A stretch of DNA of 64,000 bases from Lichenostomus cassidix (Eukaryota; Chordata; Aves; Passeriformes; Meliphagidae), in NCBI GenBank assembly GCA_008360975.2, contig CM039182.1, positions 18,014,324 to 18,078,323 on the forward strand. Reading direction: 5' to 3'. Positions 57,101 through 64,000 of the stretch are shown piece by piece. A program made the translations under genes and the position numbers. The stretch's first letter is position 1. Each line of letters opens with the position of its first letter. A model generated the notes under the pieces. It made no database searches, was not told where the DNA came from, and saw only the letters and a list, made by a program, of their open reading frames with translations.

Positions 57101-60100
57101 GAATGGGGCTTTTTGGATGCAAAATCTGAATGCTTGTGTAGTAACAACAGCTGTCCCCTCACCATGTGGTGTCTTCCATTGCTTTACTGTAGAGATGAAT
57201 TTTGGCCCAGTGTTTCAGTAATATTGGACACACATGGTTTTGGGTGACAAAGCAGTATGTTTATGCATTCATTTGACTCTCGCAGTTACAGTTGGCTACA
57301 GATTAGAACAGGGAGAATACATTCACACCATGACCACCCTCGTAGCTGCTTGTAGTACTTGGATCACAGTAGGCGCTGTTGCATCTAAAGACACAATTAA
57401 CTGTTGCTGAGGAATTGCAAATTCACAAAAGCTCTTTTACAGCTTTTGCTGTTAAGAATGGATTTCCTAAAAGCTTTTTCAAAGATTTTCCAAATTCATA
57501 AGTGTTTTAGATCTTCACATTATAAAATTACTGTCAGCTTGAAATAAGATTAAGAAGTTGATATTTTAATGTAGCTAATGAATTCTTGTGCTGTGAATTA
57601 GCTGTGTAATTAACTACAGATCTACAGTATGACTGTAGTATTATCCACTATTTAGGAAGATAACCTTAAGAGTTTTGTAATATTTACAAGTGGTTAGTAA
57701 ACTTGTGAGCACAAATCAAAGCTTACAAAAAAGGTCTGAAAATAAAATTTAGCAGAAAGCTTCCAACATCTGTATATCACTGAAAAGATCATCTTGATTT
57801 CCATGTGTAATTGCTTAGATATGCTTTGGATATGGTAAGAGAGAATAGCTGCGAATGTATTAAAACAAAACCACAAACAAACAAAAAAACCCCCAAGTTT
57901 TAGTACAAATTAAATAGAAAATTAGTAATAGTAATAGTAAAGTGCATGTTAAGGCTAATTTTGAAGTATGAAATTTGACTGATTTTTGAACAAAGGTTTT
58001 TAACCAGAAGTCTTTAGAAGAATTCATTATTTAAATTACAGTGATAAAAATTTTTATAAGTAGAACATTAAGCACTGAAAATCCTTTTTTATATAAATCC
58101 CTGAGAAATATTTTAATATCAAATATCTACACAGAGTATAATAAAGGTATAGATTATATTAACTTGTTTTAAATAGTAAAAGTAATAAGGTTATTGTGCA
58201 ATGTGGAGATTTTTCTACGTATTTGTCATTTCTTCTGCAGGCCATGGTGTAATTGTATAATGCATGCAATGTATGTGCAAGGTCTCTCAAATACACGCAC
58301 ATTATTTAAGCATCTTGTGTTTGAATCATCAGAGATAATTCATTTTATTCTTGTATCAAAAACTATGAATGTTTGAGTCTTTCAGCATTGAATAAAGGAC
58401 TACATGGATCCAAACCAGGACGATTGATAAAATCCTTGCTACTATTGGCTATTATTTACTGTCTTTTAAGTGGCAGGTTGTATTTATGCCAATTTATCTG
58501 CTTCAGGGAACACTCTTGATAGCAGAACAAAGTGAATAAAAGTAGTTTGCTTTGCAAATGAATGCAAATGGTGAAGCCTTTCGGGAAGCCCTTTAACAGG
58601 AGCAATGCACTTTGATTATGAGTGAAGCTGCCATTTGGACATGGTGAAAAGAGCACGCTTGAACCATTGATTGGGGGAGACAGTAAAAAGTCAGGAAGGG
58701 CCCCGTTAAGCTTGCAGTGCGGCAGGCGGATGTCAGTGTGGTTAGAGCACAGTGGGAGAATGACAGGCAGGATTAGTGTCAGGGAGAAGCTTTGCTGTAG
58801 TTGTGGAGATGGTCCCTGGGGTCACTCACCTCTGACTGTTGTTCTGTGCTGATGGCTCTGTAATGCAAACCGCTTGATATGTGCCTGTTCATTATCGGAA
58901 ATGGTGATTAGAAGAGGTATGTCATAAGGAATTCCTTAAAAATAAATAAAATGACAAACTACTGATGTTAACAAAGATTTGGCTCTGCGGTCATTGCCAA
59001 AGATGCTGCAAATGTCAAAGACGGTTACTGCATCTTGCCTCTTGAGGCAACTGCGATTTCATGCCTTAAACTGCTCTAATTGTGTGTTCCTTGCTTTGTT
59101 CACTTTTATTTGGCCGTTATGAAGACAGTCATTGTTAACAGCTTGGCATGTAGTTAGAGCAAAACATTTTTATATCTTTTGGTTATTGGGTAGTAGAAGC
59201 ATCCGGTCTGGTTTTGTGGCATAACTGCATTTTAGGGAGGGGGGAGGGGTGTTGTTGAATAGTCTTGATGGAATATTAGAGTCAACAGATTTCATTCCTG
59301 GATCATGCTAGAGTGCTAAAACACAGGATGGTAACAGTGACAAAAAGCAAAGATGATTGTTCTGTTTTATTTAGAGGCTTTTTAAATATGTCAAAATGGA
59401 GATGTTTTCTGTGTCTTTGTGGAAAAAATATTACATAGGCAATTAAGTACCTGTTTAAAACTTTATGTCTTAAACTGTGATTTAATCATGGAATCACTTA
59501 GGTTGAAAAGTCTTTAAGATCATTGAGTCTAACCATTAATCCAGCACTGTGAAGCCCACCACTAAGTGTCACATCCCCATGGTCTTTTAAATACTTTCAG
59601 GGATGGCAATTCCACCACTTCCCTAGGAAGACTGTTACAATGCTTAAAAATCCTTTTGGTGAACTTTTCCTAATGTGCAATCTAAAGCTCCCCTGGTGCA
59701 ACTTGAGGCCATTTCCTCTTGTGCAAGATCTTGTTACCTGGAAAAGAGGCCAATCCCCACCTCACCACAACCTCTTATCTCAGCTAGTTGTAGAGAGCAG
59801 TAAGTTCTCCTGTGAACCTCCTTTTCTCCAGGCAAAACACCCACAGCTCCCTCAGCTGCTCCTCATCAGACTTGTTCTCCAGACCTTTCACCACCTCCAC
59901 TGACCTTCTCTGGACATGCTCCAGCCTTTCACTCATCCAGGACCTTAATGTCCTTCTTGTAGTGAGGGGCCAAGGATTTGAGGTGTGGCCTCACCAGCAC
60001 TGAGTACAGGGGAACAATCACTGCCCTGGCCCTGCTGGCCACACTATTGCTGAGCCAGGCCAGGATGCCATTGGCCTCTTGGCCACCTGGGCACTCGTTG

Positions 60101-61730
60101 GCTCATGTCCAGCTGCTGTTGACCAGCACTCCCAGGTCCTTTTCCAACTTGCATCTTTCCAGCCACTCTGTCCCCAGCCTGTAGCACTGCGGGGGTTGTT
60201 GTGACTTGGCCTTGTTGAACCTCAGACCTCTGGCCTCTCCCCATCAATGCAGCCTGTCCAGATCCCCCTGCAGAGCCTTCCTGCCCTCCAGCAGATCAAC
60301 ACTCCCACCCAACTCAGTGTATCTGCAAACTGACTGGGGGTGCCCTTGATCCCCTCATCTGGATCATTGCTAAAGATATTAAACAGAACTGGGCCCAACA
60401 CTGAGCCCTGGGGAGCTCCACTGGTGACCAGAGACAGCTGGATGCAATTCCATTCACCAACACCCTCTGGGCCTGGCTGTCCTGACAGTTTTCTGCCCAT
60501 CCAGCCAAGCCTTGAGCAGGAGATGCTGTGGGAAATGGTGTCAAAGTCTGGTGTACTGAGGTCCAGGTAGACACAACCACAATCTTTCACTCATCCACTA
60601 ATAAGGCTACCCTGTCTCAGAGAGAGATCAGGTCAGTCAAGCAGGAACTGCCTTTCACAAACGTGTGCTGACTGGGCTTCATCCTGTGGTTGTCCTGCAT
60701 GTGTTGTGTCATGGCACTCAAGAGGATCTACTCCATGACTTTCCCTGGCAGAGGTCAGATTGGCAGGCCTGTAGTTCCCTAGATCTTCCTTCTAGCCCTT
60801 CTTGTAGATGAGTATTGCATTTTGTAATGTCCTGTGAACTGGGACCTCCCCAGTCAGCCAGATATGCTGGTAAATGTTTGAAGGTGGCTCAGTGAGCACT
60901 TCTACCTGCTCCCTCAGTTCCCTTGGGTGGATCCCATCCAGCCCCATGGACTTGTGTGTGTCAGGTCACTGACCATTTTTGCTTGGGTTATCGGGGCTTC
61001 TTCGTCCTCTGTCTTCCAGGTCAGGGACTGGGTACATGGATACCAACTGATCTTTCCATTAAACACTGAGGCAAAGGGCAGGTATGAAGTACCTCAGCCT
61101 TTTCCTCATCCTGTATATTTATGTTTCTGCCTGCATCTAGTAAAGGGTGGAGGTTCTCCTTAGCCCTCCTTTTGTTGCTTATATACTTGCAGGAACATTT
61201 TTTGTTGTCTTTTATGGCAATAGTTAGATTAAGTTCTTACAGGACTTTGGCCCTTCTAATTTTTGCATAACCCCATAATCAAATAAAAGCATTGTTGATT
61301 ATTATCTTTACTGCATTTTATAGTGTTATGTGTGTTGTATTAAAGTTAATAGAAATTAAATGTGTTAGTCTACATAATAAACAAAGTGCAATTTTTAGGT
61401 GTCCACAATTTTTTATATCTTACTGTTAGTCTATAGTTTTTATCCAGTTTCAGCAACAACACAGGGAGAGGGTACCCAGGGTTTTTTTTTATTATTTTTG
61501 TTCTACATTATTAGATTAATTGGTTTAAAGATTTTTTTTTTTCAGTATATTACCTTGCAAATAAATGTCCAATATTCCCATGTAATGAATGTTTTACAAA
61601 TGTTTTACAGGCACCTGAATGGACAGAGGAGGACCTGAGCCAGCTGACAAGAAGTATGGTTAAGTTCCCAGGGGGGACCCCCGGTCGATGGGAAAAGATT
61701 GCTCACGAATTGGGTCGATCAGTGGCAGAT
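6021..61730 (+). CDS. DNAJC1: DNAJC1 (ERdj1/MTJ1), internal part of the spliced coding region, eight exons
   Basis: Joining 6021-6122, 6898-6944, 13100-13265, 14148-14245, 15313-15406, 24770-24860, 34476-34642 and 61611-61730 gives 295 in-frame codons without a stop. In order they encode most of a J domain with HPD (partial residues 19-21), one membrane segment (about 79-101), a basic run RKKREKKKK just after it, a charged linker with the acidic block [11 protein letters not shown], and the start of a SANT/Myb repeat. This order is specific to DNAJC1. In the known family the J domain is in the ER lumen and stimulates the ATPase of BiP/HSPA5, while the cytosolic side contacts ribosomes near the tunnel exit and its SANT domains bind serum-type proteins such as alpha-1-antichymotrypsin. 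The window lacks exon 1 (signal peptide, J helix I) and the C-terminal exons including SANT2. No frameshift or lost key residue is seen, so the gene looks functional. Confidence 0.97.
6123..6897 (+). other. DNAJC1: DNAJC1 intron 2
   Basis: A short 775-bp AT-rich intron between two J-domain exons. It begins gtaagt and ends in a long pyrimidine tract plus ag. Nothing else is recognised in it. Confidence 0.92.
6898..6944 (+). CDS. DNAJC1: DNAJC1 exon 3: J-domain helix III end and helix IV
   Basis: This 47-nt exon encodes [15 protein letters not shown] plus the first two bases of an arginine codon. It was too short to stand out as an open frame and was found by looking for the J-domain continuation after exon 2. 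The acceptor is tttgctttag and the donor is gtgagt. It begins in phase 0 and ends after two bases of a codon. AYEVL-type helix III residues and the DEERR turn are standard for J domains. Confidence 0.95.
6945..13099 (+). other. DNAJC1: DNAJC1 intron 3
   Basis: This 6.2-kb AT-rich intron starts gtgagt and ends ctgtag. The stretch from about 9900 to 12600 is extremely AT-rich, with many TAATTA/ATTA words and without obvious repeats. That can mean conserved regulatory DNA or merely composition. A short duplicated word is listed separately. No nested gene was found. Confidence 0.88.
9451..9515 (+). repeat. 17-bp word repeated at 48-bp spacing
   Basis: The word taaacatacatgcagca occurs at 9451-9467 and again at 9499-9515, identical in both. 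The sequence between is only weakly similar, so this looks like a small duplication rather than a microsatellite. Confidence 0.75.
13100..13265 (+). CDS. DNAJC1: DNAJC1 exon 4: end of J domain and the transmembrane segment
   Basis: The first base completes the split arginine. It is followed by 55 codons beginning [15 protein letters not shown] and ending LEKQL. Residues 29-51 of the exon (about 13185-13253) form a hydrophobic helix with LLLFIILTV. This is the single membrane span that follows the signal peptide in this family. Basic residues RRVRK come before it. The acceptor is ctactgtag and the donor is gtaagt. This is the longest and most easily recognised exon of the J-domain/membrane part. 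Confidence 0.97.
13266..14147 (+). other. DNAJC1: DNAJC1 intron 4
   Basis: An 882-bp intron starting gtaagt. Near its end, tgctaatgataac at about 14107 is a plausible branch-site region, followed by a short pyrimidine tract. An A8-C4 junction is at about 13780-13791. No repeat is recognised. Confidence 0.9.
14148..14245 (+). CDS. DNAJC1: DNAJC1 exon 5: basic cytosolic stretch next to the membrane
   Basis: There are 32 codons plus two bases: [17 protein letters not shown], then a more variable part ending LAALDKNE. The dense Lys/Arg run lies directly after the membrane helix. In mammalian ERj1 the charged cytosolic peptide here is the ribosome-binding element (known for the family, not shown by the sequence). 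The acceptor is ctacatcaag. A second AG 16 bp upstream would shift the frame, so the family-conserved KQL-DEL junction decides the start. The donor is the weaker AG|gtggga. Confidence 0.93.
14246..15312 (+). other. DNAJC1: DNAJC1 intron 5
   Basis: A 1.07-kb intron with donor gtggga (weaker than the others) and acceptor gactgcag. About 14755-14950 is of more even composition and may be conserved non-coding sequence. I cannot verify this. Confidence 0.9.
15313..15406 (+). CDS. DNAJC1: DNAJC1 exon 6: conserved cytosolic segment [17 protein letters not shown]
   Basis: The first base completes an arginine codon. Then 31 codons follow, [20 protein letters not shown] and on to LPQLFQ. The acceptor is gactgcag and the donor is CAG|gtaaca. 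No long open frame covers it, because stops in the flanking intron are close. It was identified from the strongly conserved [12 protein letters not shown] sequence of DNAJC1. The segment has an aromatic, partly hydrophobic character, and its function is not established. Confidence 0.95.
17261..17300 (+). repeat. 20-bp imperfect tandem duplication
   Basis: Two adjacent 20-bp units, aatatatttcaccctggtat and aatatattctaccctggtac, differ at three positions. It is probably a recent local slippage duplication in intron 6. Confidence 0.85.
20160..20480 (+). other. GC-richer intronic block, unidentified
   Basis: About 300 bp of clearly higher GC than the flanks, rich in CACA/CTG words, few CpG. Both strands have open frames (plus 20181-20477, minus 20215-20409), as expected from composition alone. 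It could be an old unrecognised repeat. I see no coding motif and no tail or inverted ends. Confidence 0.4.
21115..21350 (+). repeat. A/C-rich low-complexity stretch
   Basis: Two strand-biased runs of A with CC/CCC islands (about 21116-21172 and 21292-21356) flank about 120 bp of ordinary sequence. The pattern aaacccaaac / accccaaacccc is low complexity. It has no open frame of interest. Confidence 0.6.
24770..24860 (+). CDS. DNAJC1: DNAJC1 exon 7: charged, probably helical linker
   Basis: There are 30 codons plus one base: [19 protein letters not shown] through AELETLQ. The composition (many K, E, A, L and no proline) suggests a continuous helix or coiled coil. The acceptor is tttcttaaag and the donor is A|gtgagt. 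The exon lies in about 19 kb of otherwise featureless intron and fits exactly between exons 6 (phase 0) and 8 (phase 1). Confidence 0.93.
24861..34475 (+). other. DNAJC1: DNAJC1 intron 7
   Basis: A 9.6-kb intron from gtgagt to tttgtatag, mainly AT-rich. There is one GC-richer block at about 26140-26420 and a T-run near 30109-30120. There is no recognisable transposon and no nested gene. The longest open frames, such as plus strand 25101-25490, read straight out of AT-rich intron and lack any motif. Confidence 0.88.
26140..26420 (+). other. GC-richer intronic block, unidentified
   Basis: A second short GC-rich island in AT-rich intron 7, with several CpG and CTGGCAG/CAGGTG words. It may be a fragment of an unrecognised repeat or a regulatory element. 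The minus-strand open frame 26219-26422 has no recognisable motif. Confidence 0.4.
34476..34642 (+). CDS. DNAJC1: DNAJC1 exon 8: basic/acidic linker before SANT1
   Basis: Two bases complete a lysine codon. Then 55 codons encode the basic stretch [16 protein letters not shown], a Ser/Tyr-rich variable part, and the acidic conserved block [18 protein letters not shown], ending in RTLKKK. The acceptor is tttgtatag and the donor is AAG|gtaggt. The block matches the linker that precedes SANT1 in vertebrate DNAJC1. The largest differences from the mammalian protein as I know it are in the Ser/Tyr-rich middle. Confidence 0.95.
40297..41578 (-). mobile_element. CR1 LINE, 5'-truncated, minus strand
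   Basis: On the plus strand the element begins with its reversed 3' end: agaatgatagaat, the inverted CR1 octamer tail, then gaaaagacctccctagatca. It then reads backwards through the reverse-transcriptase ORF. The minus-strand frame at 40584-40859 shows the CR1 end of the RT region ([18 protein letters not shown], then [15 protein letters not shown]). Minus-strand 41196-41420 shows the palm-upstream part ([15 protein letters not shown]). Frames are broken and internally deleted, so it is dead. Similarity to the copy at 59484-61272 stops near 41578, which I take as the 5' truncation point. There is no target-site duplication, as is normal for CR1. Confidence 0.92.
42299..42313 (+). repeat. (GAT)5 microsatellite
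   Basis: Five perfect gat units in intron 8. Short, possibly polymorphic. Confidence 0.8.
48810..48860 (-). mobile_element. Short CR1 3' tail fragment, minus strand
   Basis: The sequence ttagggttggaaagtacctt followed by aagatacctagttgca resembles the inverted CR1 3' end (gggttggaagggaccttaaagatc type). It is only about 50 bp and is decayed. Its orientation is opposite to the tail at 49400-49500. Confidence 0.45.
49050..49372 (-). mobile_element. Fragment of a second, different avian LTR, minus strand
   Basis: From gttcgatcactacccctctcc through gaattggagtcacaaaag, gagataagaacaatttac, a run of short AAC/AGC-like units, gattgctcacccacc, and ccagtccccagcagatgac to gatatagaataacacctgg, the order matches a bird ERV LTR read in reverse. 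The sequence is clearly diverged and the right end is truncated. No internal retroviral region is present. It lies between two CR1 tail fragments. The match is by remembered block order, so moderate certainty. Confidence 0.5.
49400..49500 (+). mobile_element. CR1 3' tail fragment, plus strand
   Basis: The sequence ggttctaggtagacctgctt, then gttggaccgcatgacttccag, then gtcttccaacctcagctgct is the terminal 3' region of a CR1 element read forward, before its octamer tail (here decayed to ctgcagttttgta). Only about 100 bp remain. Confidence 0.7.
50395..51112 (-). mobile_element. Avian endogenous-retrovirus-type LTR, minus strand, degenerate
   Basis: The order of blocks fits an LTR family common in bird genomes, seen in reverse. 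First comes the stretch around tctcaacgtgactggcagag. Then comes a gggttgaggtaaag block, a region with AATTAAATT, the ggctcaacttcactcc block, repeats of ctgctccag about 42 bp apart (50773, 50815, 50856), and finally gatgggctcagctgtgtcc with ggctaccaaaattctgcc. The GC content is much higher than in the flanks. Full copies have more ctgctccag units, so this one looks internally collapsed. No gag, pol or env is next to it, so it is solo or truncated. Recognition is from memory; I do not assign a family name. Confidence 0.72.
52900..53990 (+). mobile_element. Ancient CR1/L3-like LINE relic, plus strand, copy A
   Basis: Highly decayed. The part gggaaatacagactggttagc at 53050 matches the CR1 RT-region block that reads as GNYRPVS-like sequence, followed by aagtcagtgtgaatttaaag (SQHGF-like). 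Near 53850-53960, gttgggggcagctgtgagg and gacctgatactgaggcagatg resemble the 3' untranslated end of old CR1 families. The middle seems deleted, and the left boundary is uncertain. No usable frame remains. Confidence 0.5.
54240..55680 (+). mobile_element. Ancient CR1/L3-like LINE relic, plus strand, copy B
   Basis: A run of co-linear matches to the RT region of old amniote CR1 families: tttacaggcctgtacatcta (54366), gggaagtcctgccttcaacc (54490), tttccagaaggatttaacaagg (54581), ggagggtagaaataaat (54687), atgtattcatatagtgaagat (54773), acttgggcaataaaatagcag (54913) and aagtgatgcaaaggtt (54959). Further on, gggagccaggttcaaaacac (55475) resembles the C-terminal part and ggctagataaattgcttgag (55650) the end. 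The order is correct on the plus strand. Divergence is high and stops are frequent. Open frames inside it (for example 55217-55603) are remnants, not genes. Confidence 0.72.
58600..59230 (+). other. Candidate conserved non-coding element in intron 8
   Basis: This stretch has balanced composition without low-complexity runs or transposon features. It contains words typical of bound regulatory DNA, such as tgcaaatg, gccaaagatgctgcaaatgtc, ctttgttc and ggccgttatgaag. That style often marks conserved enhancers. This is a visual judgement only; no alignment was possible. Confidence 0.3.
59484..61272 (-). mobile_element. CR1 LINE, longer 5'-truncated copy, minus strand, 340 bp before exon 9
   Basis: It starts on the plus strand at aatcatggaatcacttaggt, the inverted 3' tail, and extends to about 61272, where unique sequence resumes. 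Minus strand 60222-60590 carries the reverse-transcriptase signature [16 protein letters not shown] followed by a damaged FADD box (FADT). The part 60600-61270 covers RT sequence further upstream, which the other copy lacks. Several frame breaks make it inactive. It is the same subfamily type as the 40297 copy by eye, with long shared runs (for example around 41138 and 60299). Confidence 0.93.
61611..61730 (+). CDS. DNAJC1: DNAJC1 exon 9: first part of SANT/Myb domain 1
   Basis: There are 40 codons, phase 0 at both ends: [20 protein letters not shown], the GGTPGRW turn, and [13 protein letters not shown]. The two tryptophans (codons 4 and 27) are the first two aromatic positions of a SANT/Myb repeat. 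The third helix should be in exon 10, beyond this window. The acceptor is tgttttacag and the donor is gtgagt. The exon stands alone after a roughly 27-kb intron. It has the highest GC of the eight exons, which helps it stand out. Confidence 0.97.
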
Positions 61731-64000
61731 GTGAGTTCACTCAGATTTGCATTGTGTAGAGGATGACAAACCAGGACAAGACAGGCAGTGTAGAAGGCAG
61801 ACGTATATGGGGGCCGACATTGTCTTTTGAGAGAAGCTACAATCCTTTTAGGACCTGGAAGTGAACCATTAACTAACTATGCAAGAAGCAGATGTCAGCC
61901 AGTCTCACCCTCCACAATTAACAGCTGTAACTGATCAGCTGGATGGGGGATACTGGTGCTTACAAACTTCAGCTACTGTAACCCAATAACAGGAAAACAA
62001 TGCGCTGCAGGTTTTGTAGCAACCTCCTTTCACTGCAAGTGAATGTTTGTGTGACTTGGTTAAAGATTACATTTCTGTTTCAAGCCAGTCCTTAAAAAAT
62101 GCATATGAGCTAACGGTGTTTAGACAGGTGGTTTCCATTAATTAAACTGAAATATCTTTACAAATTTTAAAACTAGTAATGTATGTGATCGTATTTCAGT
62201 GCCTTTTTCAGGATTATAGCACGCTTAAAAATTATATTATATAAAATAATTAATGTCCTTGTTAATTCATATTTAACAGTATTGTACCAGATATCAAAGC
62301 AAGCTTGTACTTATGGTTTTTAAGTGTTATGATCTCAAAACCCTTAGGGGCTAGGCTGTAAAAGACTTTTCCTTTTCAAGCAATAGATCACTAGAACATG
62401 ATGTAGTGTCTGCTGAGGACCATTTGAAAGCCCTTTCAGCTGACCCTATTTTATAGGCTCTGTAGGGGTTAATGAGAATAATGTTTAAATCTGTTCATGT
62501 ACATTTTGAGATTAGATGTTCTTTATTTATTATATTTCAGGAATTATCTTAAATAATGGGAAACAAAGCCACTGGAAATGGAAATGGGAAATATAGCCTT
62601 CTGGAAAATTTGTGTACTTCTTAAATTTTTTTTTCGTTGTTGGTATAATCACAAACAGACATTTTTAGAGCTTTCAAAGTTTTAATGCACCTATACCTTT
62701 CTGATACATATACTAAAAAATCAGCCATTTGCACTATTTTAATTTTAGAACAAAACATTATTTGCAAAATAGTGTATATAAGCAAGAAATTATTAACTAA
62801 TGAAATGAAATTAAGGTTTTTAAGGTTTTTTGTGTTCAGTATTGTTTATTTTATTTCTTGAAGTATTCATACTACTGGAGTGATTTTATTAAAAAGATGC
62901 TACATTTTACTGAGCAGATACTAACAGCAAAAATATTTCACATGTGTTGGTGGTAGTATACAGTGTTAATGGGAAAGATCTTTTGAGATTGCTTTGGAGA
63001 ATTTGATTTTCTTGATACAGATAATACAGACATGTGGAATGGTTCTACATACATCCATCACAAAACTAAGTTCATATTGCCTTTTGCACCCACTGTCTGC
63101 TTTATTCCTTGACTTGGGTGTAAGAACATTCTTTATTAAGAATCCTTCACATAATATATTTGGCATTCATACTTGTACACTGGGAAGAAAAAGACAAAGC
63201 TCACTTGTTTCTGTTTCTTCCATTAGATGAGAGGTCTTCAGCAACTTGCTCTTTTATTTCAGTGAGTAGGAAAGAGGAATAAAAGGAAGATTGTTCTAAG
63301 AGCTGTCATTTAGAGCTGTATGAAAAAAGGAATTTCCAGGATTTTTATGTGTGGAGAAGGGTCTGAGTGTAATCCTTTTTACTTCCAGTAACCTCCAACT
63401 ATATGATTAATGTAAGTGTTCTCCTCACAAGTTTTTACCTCTCTAAAAATTTCCAGCTGGTGATAATGCTAGGTCAGCTTTCCTGACACAAACCAATTGT
63501 TTGACCTTCTGCTACTTTTATCATTGCATCACACAGAATTGCAGCGATTAGTTATTACAAGGAAACAAAAATAATTGTTTTACAAAATGAATGTTTTAAA
63601 CAAAGGCTTCATGGGAACTTCTTTGGATCTCAGACTGTTATTGCATCTGAACTAGAAATGGTGAAACTGGAAGATACTTCAGATATATGCATTCAATAAG
63701 ATTTCAATATTCAATAAGAAGTACAACTTATCCTGTATATTTCTTGAAGATAGCATAGAATAGCATCTAAATTTACAGCAAGGATTCTTACTTTGTTTGG
63801 GCATCACCATAACTGGATTAAAACTGTTATGGTAAAGCTGCAGGAAAGACTGCTGGGTTGCTAAACTTTGTGTGCAGTAAAAACAGTGTTTGCATGTGCA
63901 GGCAGCATTTGCTGCCCAAACAGCTGCTCCCTGTTTCTGCTGGGGGCAGTGCAAGGAGATAAGTTTGGGTGTACAAGGTGCTGCTTTGAAACAGCTTCTG
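61731..64000 (+). other. DNAJC1: DNAJC1 intron 9 (5' part)
   Basis: It starts with a consensus gtgagt donor directly after the SANT1 half-exon and continues past the window end. It is AT-rich, with no repeat or open frame of note. Exon 10, with SANT helix 3, is expected downstream. Confidence 0.9.

Larger units (their letters stand above)
34643..61610 (+). other. DNAJC1: DNAJC1 intron 8, large transposon-bearing intron
   Basis: This 27-kb intron lies between the linker exon and the SANT1 exon and is the longest in the window. All clearly recognised mobile elements of the window are inside it (see the CR1 and LTR entries). The parts between them (34643-40296, 41579-48809, 51113-52899, 55681-59483) hold no gene I can support. 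Some of these, especially 47100-47720, 57290-57660 and 58600-59230, read like conserved non-coding DNA. Confidence 0.9.

Overview
The window is vertebrate nuclear DNA, almost certainly from a bird. It is AT-rich and mostly intronic. Its recognisable repeats are CR1 (chicken-repeat-1) LINE copies and LTRs of avian endogenous-retrovirus type. I see no SINE of mammalian type. There is no bacterial, viral or plasmid gene layout.

The window holds one gene: the middle of DNAJC1 (ERdj1/MTJ1, an ER-membrane J-domain co-chaperone) on the plus strand. Eight coding exons are visible (probably exons 2-9): 6021-6122, 6898-6944, 13100-13265, 14148-14245, 15313-15406, 24770-24860, 34476-34642 and 61611-61730. 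All have AG acceptors and GT donors. Together they give 885 nt, or 295 codons, in one uninterrupted frame. They encode, in order, most of the J domain with its HPD motif, the single transmembrane segment, the basic ribosome-proximal cytosolic stretch, an acidic and charged linker, and the start of the first SANT/Myb domain. Exon 1 (signal peptide and J-domain helix I) lies upstream of base 1. The rest of SANT1, the charged linker and SANT2 lie beyond base 64000.

Layout: 1-6020 is the end of intron 1. 6021-15406 holds five exons close together. 15407-34475 is introns 6 and 7 around small exon 7, with no repeat I can name. 34643-61610 is a roughly 27-kb intron 8 that contains every recognisable transposon in the window. 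These are a truncated minus-strand CR1 (40297-41578), a cluster of CR1 tails plus an LTR fragment (48810-49500), a larger LTR (50395-51112), two very old plus-strand CR1 relics in a row (52900-55680), and a second, longer minus-strand CR1 (59484-61272) that ends about 340 bp before exon 9. 61731-64000 is the start of intron 9.

I found no second gene, RNA gene, CRISPR array or operon, and nothing that supports a new biological system. The points worth a second look are modest: the frame-preserving exon modules, the direct-repeat CR1 pair inside one intron, the nested LTR/CR1 cluster, the paired ancient CR1 relics, several stretches that read like conserved non-coding elements, and a recurrent poly(A)-poly(C) junction motif.
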